Of a DNA stretch of 64,000 bases, positions 1 through 7,600 are shown piece after piece. A program made the position numbers and the translations under genes. Below the pieces are notes generated by a model, which made no database searches, was not told the DNA's origin, and saw only the letters and a program-made list of their open reading frames with translations. Numbering within the stretch: the stretch's first letter is position 1; each line of letters begins with the position of its first letter. The stretch is from the NCBI GenBank assembly GCA_049997955.1, contig JAEBDY010000008.1, forward strand, positions 372,001 through 436,000. Reading direction: 5' to 3'. This DNA is from Umezawaea sp049997955 (lineage in GTDB: Bacteria > Actinomycetota > Actinomycetes > Mycobacteriales > Pseudonocardiaceae).

Positions 1-501
1 GGCTTGGTCGCCGAGCGGACCAGCGTCCTGGCGGCCATCACCCTCCCGTTCCTGGGCGTCGACTACCACGCGTCGGCGGGCCACGGCGCGTATTCGGGGG
101 ACACCCGCATCCACACGTCCCCGGTGCGCGAACTGCCGGACGCCGTCATCTCCATCGGCGACTTCGCCGTGGGCCTCGACGCGACCCGGAAGAACGCCCT
201 CCGCCTGGCCCTGCTCTCCCGCTTGGGCGCTCGGGCACAACGAATCCGCATGATCGGCACCGCCGCGGTCGACCTGGCCTGGGTAGCGGACGGCAAGCTG
301 GACGCGACCATCAACCTGTCCAACATGCCGTGGGACACCCTCGCGGGCACGGTCCTGGTCCGCGAGGCAGGCGGCCTGGTCATCGACCTGGACGACACCA
401 CCCACGACGCCGACTCCACCGCCACCATCGCCGTCTGCGCGGGCCTGCGGCAGGAGGTCGTGAACGTCCTCCGGCAGTCCTATGAGGACGTTCAGGGCTG
501 A
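1..501 (+). CDS. Inositol monophosphatase family protein (5' end outside window)
   Basis: The reading frame is open from the first base (GGC TTG GTC), so the gene begins upstream and only its last 166 residues are visible. The motif WDTLAGTVLVREAGG matches the C-terminal inositol-monophosphatase signature (W-D-x-A-x3-V-x2-E-A-G-G), in which the Asp is a metal ligand. Family members are Mg2+-dependent phosphatases acting on inositol phosphates, histidinol phosphate or 3'-phosphoadenosine compounds; the metal-binding N-terminal half is missing here, so the substrate cannot be read. It is followed after 42 bp by an unrelated gene on the same strand. The family call is firm, the substrate open. 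Confidence 0.85.
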   Translation, partial: GLVAERTSVLAAITLPFLGVDYHASAGHGAYSGDTRIHTSPVRELPDAVISIGDFAVGLDATRKNALRLALLSRLGARAQRIRMIGTAAVDLAWVADGKLDATINLSNMPWDTLAGTVLVREAGGLVIDLDDTTHDADSTATIAVCAGLRQEVVNVLRQSYEDVQG

Positions 502-543
502 CCGACCGCGCACGTCACGTAGTCCTGTCGCTAGTCTTGGCGC

Positions 544-1821
544 ATGTCGCCGGTGTCACGCGGTCGCAAACCCAAGAAGAGCAAGAAGAGCAGCTCCGCC
601 AAAGGTCGACGCCACCCCGGCAGGGCGACCGTCGCGGCACTCGAACAGGCCGTTCGGCTGTTCGAGGGTCCCGACCGCGATGTCGCCCCTGCGTGGTTCG
701 CCCCCGCGGTCGACGCCGCACTCGACGACGTCGACCGCCTGCTGGCGGCGCAAGGGCCTGGAGAGCTCGAACAAGCCGCGACCGAGTTGATCGGCGCCCA
801 ACTGCACGCCCGTCTGCACAGCGACAACCCCGACGGGTTGTGGTTCGACTGGTGGACCGGGGAACTGGCGACCACCGCGGCGGACCGAGTCCTGCAAACC
901 GCCGACCAGCCGGCGAGTGGCGCCTGGAGGGCACCGTGGCGCCTCCTGCACGCGCTGCTCTCGATCGGCACACCCCCGCTCACCGCCCACACCCGAACCG
1001 AAATCGACCGATGCGCCCCCGCACTGGGCCCGCTGGGCGACCTGCCGAGTTGGCTGTCCCTGATGCCGCGGGTCAAAGCCACCGGCGAACTGTGGCAACT
1101 GCGTGACGCCTACGGCACCCGCAGAGCGGTCATCGCGGCCTACACCTATCCGGACGGCCTGGACCACCACGTGTTCCTGTTCGACCACGACCTGAGCGGC
1201 CACGGCGTACGACTCGTCGCACCCGACGCGTTCACCGACGTCGAAGAAGCGTCCGCGGCGTGGCGCTCCCGAGTGGGCGCCACCGCCGACCACGCCGCGA
1301 CGACCCCCGTCGACGACCCGGCCGATGTCCAAGCGCTGGTGCAGATCGATCTGGGCGACCGCATGCTCATGGGCAGCGAGCCCGCAGAAGTGCTCGACAA
1401 CTGGTTCCGCGCACGCCGCCGGATCGACGACCTCGCCACCACCCTCGGCAACCGCAACACCCCGCTGCCCGAACCACAGGACTTGTTCGACCAGGGGAAC
1501 ACCGACACCCTCGTCGAGGAGTTCACCGCCTGGCACACGACCGAACACCGCTCCAGCCCCGACACCGAAGCGGTCGAGGCCCTGGCCGCGCAGTGGGTGG
1601 AAGACGTCCTCCCGGAGACCCGGTACCTCGTGTCACCTCGACGACTTCACATCCAACGCGAGCTTCTCGGCGACTGGATCCCCACCGACCCCATCACCAT
1701 CACGGTCAAAACCCTGCTCCCCAGATGGGCGGCATGGTTGGCAGAACGTGCGGAACTACCGCCGCACCTCGTGGAACGAGTAGTGGCAGCAGCACAAGAA
1801 GTCCAGGAGCAATCGAACTGA
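544..1821 (+). CDS. Uncharacterised 425-residue protein with a basic N-terminal tail
   Basis: A well-biased actinobacterial reading frame starting at ATG. The first 25 residues are strongly basic (SRGRKPKKSKKSSS), followed by a largely helical, acidic/aromatic body with several Trp residues (DGLWFDWWTGEL near residue 95). There is no signal peptide, membrane segment or catalytic motif I recognise. The N-terminus recalls the tails of some SEC-C-motif-associated actinobacterial proteins, but no Cys-rich SEC-C motif is present. It faces the minus-strand gene at 2129 across a convergent intergenic hairpin. Function unknown. Confidence 0.7.
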   Translation: MSPVSRGRKPKKSKKSSSAKGRRHPGRATVAALEQAVRLFEGPDRDVAPAWFAPAVDAALDDVDRLLAAQGPGELEQAATELIGAQLHARLHSDNPDGLWFDWWTGELATTAADRVLQTADQPASGAWRAPWRLLHALLSIGTPPLTAHTRTEIDRCAPALGPLGDLPSWLSLMPRVKATGELWQLRDAYGTRRAVIAAYTYPDGLDHHVFLFDHDLSGHGVRLVAPDAFTDVEEASAAWRSRVGATADHAATTPVDDPADVQALVQIDLGDRMLMGSEPAEVLDNWFRARRRIDDLATTLGNRNTPLPEPQDLFDQGNTDTLVEEFTAWHTTEHRSSPDTEAVEALAAQWVEDVLPETRYLVSPRRLHIQRELLGDWIPTDPITITVKTLLPRWAAWLAERAELPPHLVERVVAAAQEVQEQSN

Positions 1822-2017
1822 TCGACGCACGCCCAAACGAAATGACCTCCGTTCTTCCGCAGTCGCATCATCGCGGTCGATATCTCGGCACGGGCAAATT
1901 CGATTCCCGGCTTTCGCACGCCGGTGAACCGAATTCAACATCCGCCAACGCGCATGAACTGCAACCGAAAGCAAAGCCCAATTCTGCCAGAATGGCCGTG
2001 TGGCACAGACCGGTGTC

Positions 2018-2074
2018 CAACGGAGTTCCTGCACAGTGATGGTGGTCGACGCTGTTCCAGCAGGAACTCCGTTG
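2018..2074. terminator. Long perfect stem-loop between convergent genes
   Basis: Arms CAACGGAGTTCCTGC (2018-2032) and GCAGGAACTCCGTTG (2060-2074) are perfect 15-bp inverted repeats around a 27-nt loop. It lies in the 307-bp gap between the convergent genes ending at 1821 (+) and 2129 (-), the expected place for a bidirectional terminator. The stem lacks a clear U-tract, common in actinobacteria, and the loop is longer than usual. Apart from this and a weakly repeat-like stretch at about 1923-2005, the gap 1822-2128 holds nothing I can support. Confidence 0.5.
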
Positions 2075-2128
2075 TCCGTTTCACCAGTTCGACAACCGCC
2101 AAGCCCTTGTCGTCAGACGGCGTCGCGC

Positions 2129-2833
2129 CTACTCCTCCAGGTCGATCCGCGCGTGCGGACCGCAGAAGCCGGTGACCCGGTCGAGCACGCCGAGCAGCAC
2201 TTCGGCAGCGTCGTCGTTGGCGGCCCGATCGACACCCGCGGTCAACTCGGCGATCAGGTCGGTGCGGCTCGTGCCCGCCGAGTTGGCGGACCTGAGTTCA
2301 GCGACCAGGGTCTCGACGTCGCCGCCTGATGCCGTGGCGTCGACGAGTGCGGCTCGTTCCCCTCGGTCCACTCCGGCTCCTACCGTGTTCGTGCACGCCT
2401 GGGCAGGAGGAGGCACGATGGCCCACATGCTCGAGGTGGAGTGCACGTAGTCCTGATACTTCTCCAGCGGCATCCTCCGCGCGGGCGAGATGAACCCGTG
2501 CGTCAGTTGGCGCGGGTCGGGGACGTACGTCAGTTCGTCAGGCACGAGCAGGGTCGAGTCGAACTGCCACACCTCCAGTCCCGCCTTGGGGTTGTTCCCG
2601 TTCCACGTCGTCCCTCTCGGGCGTCGGTGTTGCGGCAGGTTGCACCCGTTCGTCGGGGACACGGACGTTCCCTGCGCCGCGCCGGCATTGGTCGGCGCTA
2701 CCCAGGGGGTCCCGTTGTCGAGGAAGGTGACGACATCGACGCTGCGGACGCCGAGCTGGTTGCCGTTGTCGTCACCGGTCACCGGCATGCCGGTGGCGTT
2801 GTCGAGCAGAATCCCGCGGAAGACGAGCGGCAT
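2129..2833 (-). CDS. Uncharacterised 234-residue protein, first of a pair
   Basis: The ATG is preceded by GGGAGC about 4 bp upstream. The protein opens PLVFRGILLDNATGMPVTG and has a middle section rich in Asn, Thr and Pro; there is no signal peptide or membrane segment. The last 60 residues form an acidic helical region with a Cys near the end (TGFCGPHARIDLEE). It lies 9 bp downstream of the gene at 2843, so the two are probably one transcript. I do not recognise the family; codon usage and spacing support a real gene. Confidence 0.65.
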   Translation of the reverse strand: MPLVFRGILLDNATGMPVTGDDNGNQLGVRSVDVVTFLDNGTPWVAPTNAGAAQGTSVSPTNGCNLPQHRRPRGTTWNGNNPKAGLEVWQFDSTLLVPDELTYVPDPRQLTHGFISPARRMPLEKYQDYVHSTSSMWAIVPPPAQACTNTVGAGVDRGERAALVDATASGGDVETLVAELRSANSAGTSRTDLIAELTAGVDRAANDDAAEVLLGVLDRVTGFCGPHARIDLEE

Positions 2834-2842
2834 CGTCGCTCC

Positions 2843-3406
2843 CTACTTGCCGTGGTTGTAGGCGACGAAGCAGTAGCTGGCCACGCCCGCCGGGTTGTCC
2901 TTCACGTCGTGCGCACTGGCGGTGACCATGTAGCAGTCGACGATGAGCCCGTCGGGAAAGTTGTAGCGCTTGGAGAACGGGGTCCAGTCCAGCGATTCCT
3001 CCTTGAACCGGTCGGCGAACAGCGTGCCGAGGTTCTGGGACAGCTCGATCGAGTCCGACGGCGCGAGCGAGTCCTTGAACACGGTCTGCAGGTAGGTCGT
3101 GATGTCGGAGATGCCGTTGTCCTTGTCCCAGATGATGATGTCCTCGGCCGCGGCGATGGGCAGGTCACCGGTCGTCGGCTGCGACCGCAACCCCTCGTAG
3201 TAGTAGCCGTACTGGGACGCGAAGTTGGTTTCGCAGTATTGCCACGTGTCGGTCGAGATGATGCTGCCGTCATCGCCCGATGCGACGGCCTTCGGCCTGC
3301 GATCGGCGTACGCGGCACCCGCGAGCAACGCCTCCGCGGCTTTCGCAAGTGCTTCCAGTGCTATCGGCGCAAGAATCTTGATGACTGTAGTCACGCCCTG
3401 GCCCAT
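2843..3406 (-). CDS. Uncharacterised 187-residue protein, upstream partner of the 2129 gene
   Basis: I chose the ATG at 3406 (MGQGVTTVIKIL) because AGCAGGAGGTCAGTC lies directly before it; the longer open frame to 3514 lacks such a site. The N-terminus carries a short Ala/Leu-rich helix (PIALEALAKAAEALLAGAAYA) that is amphipathic rather than clearly transmembrane, followed by a polar, Tyr/Asp-rich domain (YGYYYEGL; EDIIIWDKDNGISD). Two Cys near the C-terminus could be structural. It is cotranscribed with the gene 9 bp downstream. No recognised domain; the 3407-3850 stretch upstream contains no further gene. Confidence 0.65.
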   Translation of the reverse strand: MGQGVTTVIKILAPIALEALAKAAEALLAGAAYADRRPKAVASGDDGSIISTDTWQYCETNFASQYGYYYEGLRSQPTTGDLPIAAAEDIIIWDKDNGISDITTYLQTVFKDSLAPSDSIELSQNLGTLFADRFKEESLDWTPFSKRYNFPDGLIVDCYMVTASAHDVKDNPAGVASYCFVAYNHGK

Positions 3407-3852
3407 GACTGACCTCCTGCTGACTCGGTTGTTTACCGTCGTACCGAAATCAGGAGTACGGCAGTGCAAAGATCCAAACAAGTGGCATTGGCGCGAACAC
3501 CCGCTTGCGCGCACCGATTGGGTGACGTCGTGACTTTTCGCTATCTCGCAGATGTCGATGCGAAATTGCGTAACATCTTCACGTAGAACGGAAAAAGGAT
3601 CTTATCGGCGCAGCTGGTCGCCGAACCGAAAACTGATCTTGCCCTGGTTGTTCGACGTTCGCGGCGCCGGATGATCACTCATCTCGGCAACCCGGAGAAC
3701 AACGCACGACGCCCGAGCAACATCCGCCGAAGTTCCGACGTACGGCGCTCACCCCGATCGCGTCCGGTCGCCGCGCGAGCCGAAGTCACAGTGATCCCCT
3801 CGGACAGAGGGCCGGCCCGACTCACCCGCCGTGTCGGGCCGCGCTCCCAGCT

Positions 3853-3950
3853 CCGGAGCCGCAGTACACAGTGGACGCACAGAGAAGATCGCCCGCTGAC
3901 CGGATGATCCCGGGGCAGCGGGTGATCTTGTGCTGTATCGAATTGCGGAG
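3853..3950. repeat. Diverged third copy of the island right-end repeat
   Basis: This 98-bp stretch aligns without gaps to 13941-14038 and 55584-55681. Shared landmarks in order are CGGAGCCGCAG, ACAGTGGACG, GATCGCCCGCTGACC, a partly decayed hairpin and TGTATC-AATTG-GGAG. It is clearly more diverged than the other two copies and the tRNA-matching part stops after GGAGC. Immediately after it (3951-3980) come CTCCAG/CTCCACC words resembling the element's left end. It is most simply the scar of an older related element inserted at the same tRNA gene. Nothing else is recognisable in the gap 3407-4101. Confidence 0.7.
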
Positions 3951-4101
3951 CCTTGCGTGCTCCAGTTTCGCTCCACCACGTTCAGCGTGAGCCTCACCCG
4001 AAGCAACGTGAAGTGCCTGCGACACAAGGGCTCACCAGGGTGGGCACCTCGCGACATCAGGCTGCTTCCGCCGCCATCGAGGCGCTGCCACGTCGGCCTC
4101 G

Positions 4102-4701
4102 TCACGAAGACCGGAGGCCTGGGTGCAGTGACGTGACCTCCCAGGCCGCCTCGACCATCCGGAAGATCTCGTCGACCGCGGCCGCCGGGTCGGGTGCCGA
4201 GCGGGCCAGTGAGTAGGCATCCATCACGAACCTCGCGATCGCCCGGCAAGCCGTCGTGACCTGCGGCAGGTCGAACTCGGCGGCGATTGCCGTCGCCATC
4301 GACTCGGCATGGCGCAGCCTCATCGACTCCTCGTACTGCCGCAGGGCAGGCGATGCGTCGATCATCTGCCAGGTCGGCGCGGTGCTCTCTGCCGCGCAGT
4401 GCCGCACCATGGCGTGGATCTCGCGGCGCAGCGCGGAAATGAGCGGTTCGCGTGACGCCCGGCCGGCGACCGCCTGCGTGAGGCGGTGTTCGAAGTCCTC
4501 GTCCTGCTCGAACACCAGCGCCTCCTTCGAGGCGAAGTGGGAGAAGACCGTGGTGACGGCCACGTCGGCCTCCGCGGCCACATCGCGGATGCCCACAGCC
4601 TCGTAGCCGCGTTCGAGGAAGAGCCGCAGGGCGGTGTCCGCGATCTTCTGGCGGGTCGCGGCCTTCTTGCGCTCACGGCGTCCGGACGACACGGTCATCA
4701 T
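4102..4701 (-). CDS. TetR family transcriptional regulator
   Basis: The N-terminal TetR helix-turn-helix is clear (RQKIADTALRLFLERGYEAV, then IRDVAAEADVAVTTVFSHFASKEAL, residues about 15-65), followed by an all-helical ligand/dimer domain to residue 199. Such proteins are dimeric repressors released by a small molecule. It is divergent from the oxidoreductase at 4769, with inverted repeats in the 67-bp gap, so it probably controls itself and that enzyme. The start ATG-ATG has no good Shine-Dalgarno sequence, so the transcript may be leaderless. Ligand unknown. Confidence 0.9.
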   Translation of the reverse strand: MMTVSSGRRERKKAATRQKIADTALRLFLERGYEAVGIRDVAAEADVAVTTVFSHFASKEALVFEQDEDFEHRLTQAVAGRASREPLISALRREIHAMVRHCAAESTAPTWQMIDASPALRQYEESMRLRHAESMATAIAAEFDLPQVTTACRAIARFVMDAYSLARSAPDPAAAVDEIFRMVEAAWEVTSLHPGLRSS

Positions 4702-4760
4702 CTGATGCTATCAGGTACAAAACCATAACTGTTCCAAAAGACTAACCGTTAGTGCTATCA
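4702..4760. promoter_or_regulatory. Divergent promoter with probable TetR operators
   Basis: The gap contains two inverted repeats: CTGAT-GCT-ATCAG (4702-4714) and the perfect 13-bp palindrome ACTAAC-C-GTTAGT (4741-4753). The octamer TGCTATCA also occurs as a direct repeat at 4706-4713 and 4753-4760, next to each start codon. This region is markedly AT-richer than its surroundings. The placement between a TetR gene and its divergent neighbour makes them the obvious operator candidates. Confidence 0.6.
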
Positions 4761-4768
4761 TCGGCGGC

Positions 4769-5662
4769 ATGAAGAGAGTGAGCTTTGCCGAGTTCGGCGG
4801 TCCGGACGTTCTGCGCCTCGTCGACGTCGAGGCGCCCCACGCGGGCCCCGGTCAGGTGCGCATCGCCGTGCGGGCGGCGGGCGTGAACCCCGTCGACTGG
4901 AGGATCCGGGAAGGGCAGTTCCAGGGAATCAGTCCGATCGAGTTGCCCGCCGGGGTTGGGCAGGACGCCGCCGGAGTGGTGGACGAGGTCGGCGAGGGCG
5001 TCGAAGGGACCGAGGTCGGCGACCACGTGTTCGGCGCGGGCTCGAACACCTATTCCGAGTTCGCGGTCCTGTCGGCCTGGGCCCGCATGCCGGAGCGGCT
5101 GACGTTCGAAGAGGCGGCGGGATATCCCTCCGTGGTGGAGACCGCGCTGCGCGTGATCGACCAGGCTGGCGTGGGGGCCGGACAGACGCTGCTCGTGAGC
5201 GGCGCGGCCGGAGGCGTCGGATCGGCGGTGCTGCAGATCGCCCGCGATCGCGGCATCAGGGTGATCGGCACGGCCGGGGCCGCCAACCAGGACTACCTGC
5301 GCAGCCTGGGCGCCCTCGCCACGACCTACGGCGAGGGCTGGGTCGAACGGGTCCGGCGACTCGGCCCGGTCGACGCTGCCCTCGACCTGGCAGGCGCGGG
5401 CGTGCTCCACGACCTCGTCGAGCTGACCGGTGATCCGGGAAAGGTGATCTCCATCGCCGACCTCGGCACACCGGAACTCGGCACCCGGTTCTCCGGCGAG
5501 GCCGGGAGCATGCCGGACGCGCTCGCCGAGGCCCGCACCCTCATCTCACGGGGAAAGCTCCACATCCCGGTCGACAAGTCGTACGCGCTCGCCGAGGCGG
5601 CGGCGGCGCACATCGACAGCCAAGCCGGCCACACACGCGGGCGCCGCGTCGTGGTCGTCTGA
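4769..5662 (+). CDS. Zinc-independent NADP-dependent alcohol dehydrogenase/quinone oxidoreductase (MDR superfamily)
   Basis: The 297 residues are a full-length quinone-oxidoreductase-type medium-chain reductase: an N-terminal GroES-like substrate domain (GVNPVDWRIREG about 37-48, AGVGQDAAGVVDEVGEGV about 60-78) and a Rossmann domain with the nucleotide motif SGAAGGVGSAVLQIARDRG (about 146-164). Zinc-ligand Cys residues of classical alcohol dehydrogenases are absent. Such enzymes reduce quinones or enones with NADPH in the cytoplasm. It is divergent from and probably repressed by the TetR gene at 4102, suggesting a detoxification response. Substrate unknown. Confidence 0.88.
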   Translation: MKRVSFAEFGGPDVLRLVDVEAPHAGPGQVRIAVRAAGVNPVDWRIREGQFQGISPIELPAGVGQDAAGVVDEVGEGVEGTEVGDHVFGAGSNTYSEFAVLSAWARMPERLTFEEAAGYPSVVETALRVIDQAGVGAGQTLLVSGAAGGVGSAVLQIARDRGIRVIGTAGAANQDYLRSLGALATTYGEGWVERVRRLGPVDAALDLAGAGVLHDLVELTGDPGKVISIADLGTPELGTRFSGEAGSMPDALAEARTLISRGKLHIPVDKSYALAEAAAAHIDSQAGHTRGRRVVVV

Positions 5663-5719
5663 ACCTTCTCCGCGAAGTCGCACGGCGGCCCTGCCCGAAG
5701 TGATCCACGGGCGGGGTCG

Positions 5720-5830
5720 CCGCGCCACCTCGGCCCGGTCGTCGGGTGCGAGGTCGAGTTTCGCGAAGACGCTGCGGATGTGCTTGTGCACTCCGCCTTC
5801 GGTGAGGACGAGCCGCTCAGCGATGGCGGT
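5720..5830 (-). pseudogene. Fragment of a NarL/LuxR-type response regulator
   Basis: Read on the minus strand, this stretch encodes ATAIAERLVLTEGG followed by VHKHIRSVFAKLDLAPDDRA, the recognition helix and end of a LuxR HTH. It is nearly identical to the end of the intact regulator at 10238-10894 (VHKHIRSIFAKLDLAPDDRA). No receiver domain or start is present; upstream sequence loses the frame. It is a relic, probably of a duplicated copy of the two-component locus. The remainder of the gap 5663-6135 holds only the terminator at 6073. Confidence 0.7.
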
Positions 5831-6072
5831 CGCAAGACGGCAGCAACGAAGGCGTGCCGGGCTCCTTGTCCAACCGATCCACCTCGGAGGCGACGTTGAC
5901 GTCCGGTTGGCGTGGGCGAGGTGGTGATCTCCTCAGCCGCCAAGGGCTTGACCACCGGTGAGGTCTCAGCGCACCCGGCCGAGGCGCACGGGGCCGAGGA
6001 ACCGCAAGCAGCCCATCTCCATCATCATCGGCAAGTGGTGGACAGGCGCTCTTCCGATGCTCGGCGAAGACC

Positions 6073-6113
6073 GACCGTCCGGTGTGGTGGTGCGTCCACC
6101 ACACCGGACGGTC
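6073..6113 (-). terminator. Strong terminator of the serine hydrolase gene
   Basis: Perfect 18-bp arms GACCGTCCGGTGTGGTGG (6073-6090) and its complement (6096-6113) close a 5-nt loop. It sits 22 bp beyond the stop codon of the minus-strand gene at 6136, the expected place for a factor-independent terminator of the actinobacterial type without a U-tract. Confidence 0.85.
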
Positions 6114-6135
6114 AGCGGGTCGAGCACGACCGCCT

Positions 6136-7368
6136 CTACTTCTCAGCGCACAGGGCCTTGTCGAAGAAGTCGATGACTTCGAACAACTTGACTTCGTCGT
6201 TCGTCCCGGCGACGGTGACCGCCCGGCCATCGGGGGTGATCGCGGCGCGGGTCTGGAAACCGTCGGCGTCGCCGCCGTGACCGTACGCGGTGATCCCGCA
6301 GCTGAGCTTCATCTCGAAGGTGCCCAGGCCGTAGCGCTGCCAACTCTTGACAAGGGTGGGCGCATCCACCGTCTGACGCATCTCCGCCAGCCGGCTGGGC
6401 TGGATCAGCCGACCGTCCTGCAAAGCGACCATGAACTTGTTGATGTCGCTCGGGGTGGCGATCATCTGTCCTGCGGCCCCGGCGACCGACGGGTCGAATC
6501 GGGTGATGTCGGTCAATTCGCCGGCGATCGGCTTGCCCTGGTCGTCCATGGACTGCATGTAACCCCTGGGGTGCGGGTCACGGATGTCGCGGTCGCCCGG
6601 ACCGGGGTAGTAGGTCTCCGTAAGCCCGATCCGTTTGATGATCCGTTCCGTGATGACCTCGGCGAACGGCCGCCCCGCCACCTTTTGCGCCACCAGACCC
6701 AGCAGGGTGTAACCGTTGTTGCTGTAATCCCACACCCTGTCCTGCCCCGGAGCGAACGCCGGTGCTTGCGCCAACGCCGAGTCCAACATCTCCCTGGCGT
6801 CGAAGTACCGGTCCTTGATCGCCAGGATCCCGTTGGACAACGCGGGAACTTCGGCGGACATCCCGCTGGTGTGGTTCAACAGCTGCCTGATGGTGATCGT
6901 TCGACCATCGATCGCCGCACCGTCGCCGGTGCCCCGCACCACACCCGGCAGGAACTTCTCCACCGTGTCGTCCAGTGCGAGCTTGCCCTCGTCGGCCAAC
7001 TGCAGGATCGCCACAGCGGTGAACATCTTCGTGTTGCTGGCGATCCGCACGTAACCGTCCGACGGCACCTTCGACTTCGTCCGGATGTCACCCACCCCGG
7101 CGGTGTAGTTCGTCACCCGCCCATCCCGGCTCCGCACCGACATCAGCATCCCTGGCAGCGACCCATCGCTGACCAGCTCATTCATCCCCGCCTGCAGCGC
7201 CTTGTCGTGAACCGGCCTCGATTTGTCATGCGGCGCAGTCGCCGACGCCACGCCCGACACCGCGAGTCCGGCAATCGTCACCGCCGCCATCGCCGCGGCG
7301 ACCACACCACGACGCCGGCGCGCGGGGCTCGGGCGGGTTCTGGCCGGGTGGTTGAGATCATTCGACAA
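6136..7368 (-). CDS. Secreted serine hydrolase, beta-lactamase / D-Ala-D-Ala carboxypeptidase fold
   Basis: The start is TTG at 7368, since GAGGAG lies 6 nt before it; this gives 410 residues. An Arg-rich n-region (ARRRRG), a hydrophobic stretch (VVAAAMAAVTIAGLAVSGVASA) and an Ala-rich cleavage site mark a signal peptide. The class C/DD-peptidase triad follows: SxxK in RIASNTKMF, YxN in WDYSNNGY and HxG in YGHGGDADG. Members hydrolyse peptidoglycan-type peptides, esters or D-amino-acid amides outside the membrane. A paralogue with the same architecture is next upstream at 7601. Two Cys near the C-terminus may form a disulfide. Substrate unknown. Confidence 0.88.
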   Translation of the reverse strand: MSNDLNHPARTRPSPARRRRGVVAAAMAAVTIAGLAVSGVASATAPHDKSRPVHDKALQAGMNELVSDGSLPGMLMSVRSRDGRVTNYTAGVGDIRTKSKVPSDGYVRIASNTKMFTAVAILQLADEGKLALDDTVEKFLPGVVRGTGDGAAIDGRTITIRQLLNHTSGMSAEVPALSNGILAIKDRYFDAREMLDSALAQAPAFAPGQDRVWDYSNNGYTLLGLVAQKVAGRPFAEVITERIIKRIGLTETYYPGPGDRDIRDPHPRGYMQSMDDQGKPIAGELTDITRFDPSVAGAAGQMIATPSDINKFMVALQDGRLIQPSRLAEMRQTVDAPTLVKSWQRYGLGTFEMKLSCGITAYGHGGDADGFQTRAAITPDGRAVTVAGTNDEVKLFEVIDFFDKALCAEK

Positions 7369-7500
7369 GGGACACTCCTCTTGGGACGATTTGCGCTGAC
7401 CTGCATAAGTGTTGCCGGCGCCCCGGCTCCTCACCACCCCGCGCGCTGCACACCTCCGGTACAGCCAGCGCTACCTCCGACGCCCCCGGAAGCCTGGGAA

Positions 7501-7557
7501 CGGCATGGCTTCGGGCGCGGTGCGTTGATCGACCGCATCGCACCCGAACCATGCCGT
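7501..7557 (-). terminator. Probable terminator after the second serine hydrolase
   Basis: An imperfect inverted repeat (ACGGCATGG-TTCGGG ... CCGAACCATGCCGT) with a GATC-containing loop lies about 45 bp downstream of the minus-strand stop at 7601 and upstream of the next gene. It would separate the two hydrolase transcripts. Confidence 0.45.
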
Positions 7558-7600
7558 CATATGACTTCCTGGGCGGAAGAGCCGCCCTTTCAGCCGGGCG

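Noticed and set aside
2441..3412. 323-codon plus-strand frame
   Set aside because: Antisense to two genes with good ribosome sites; no recognisable domain.
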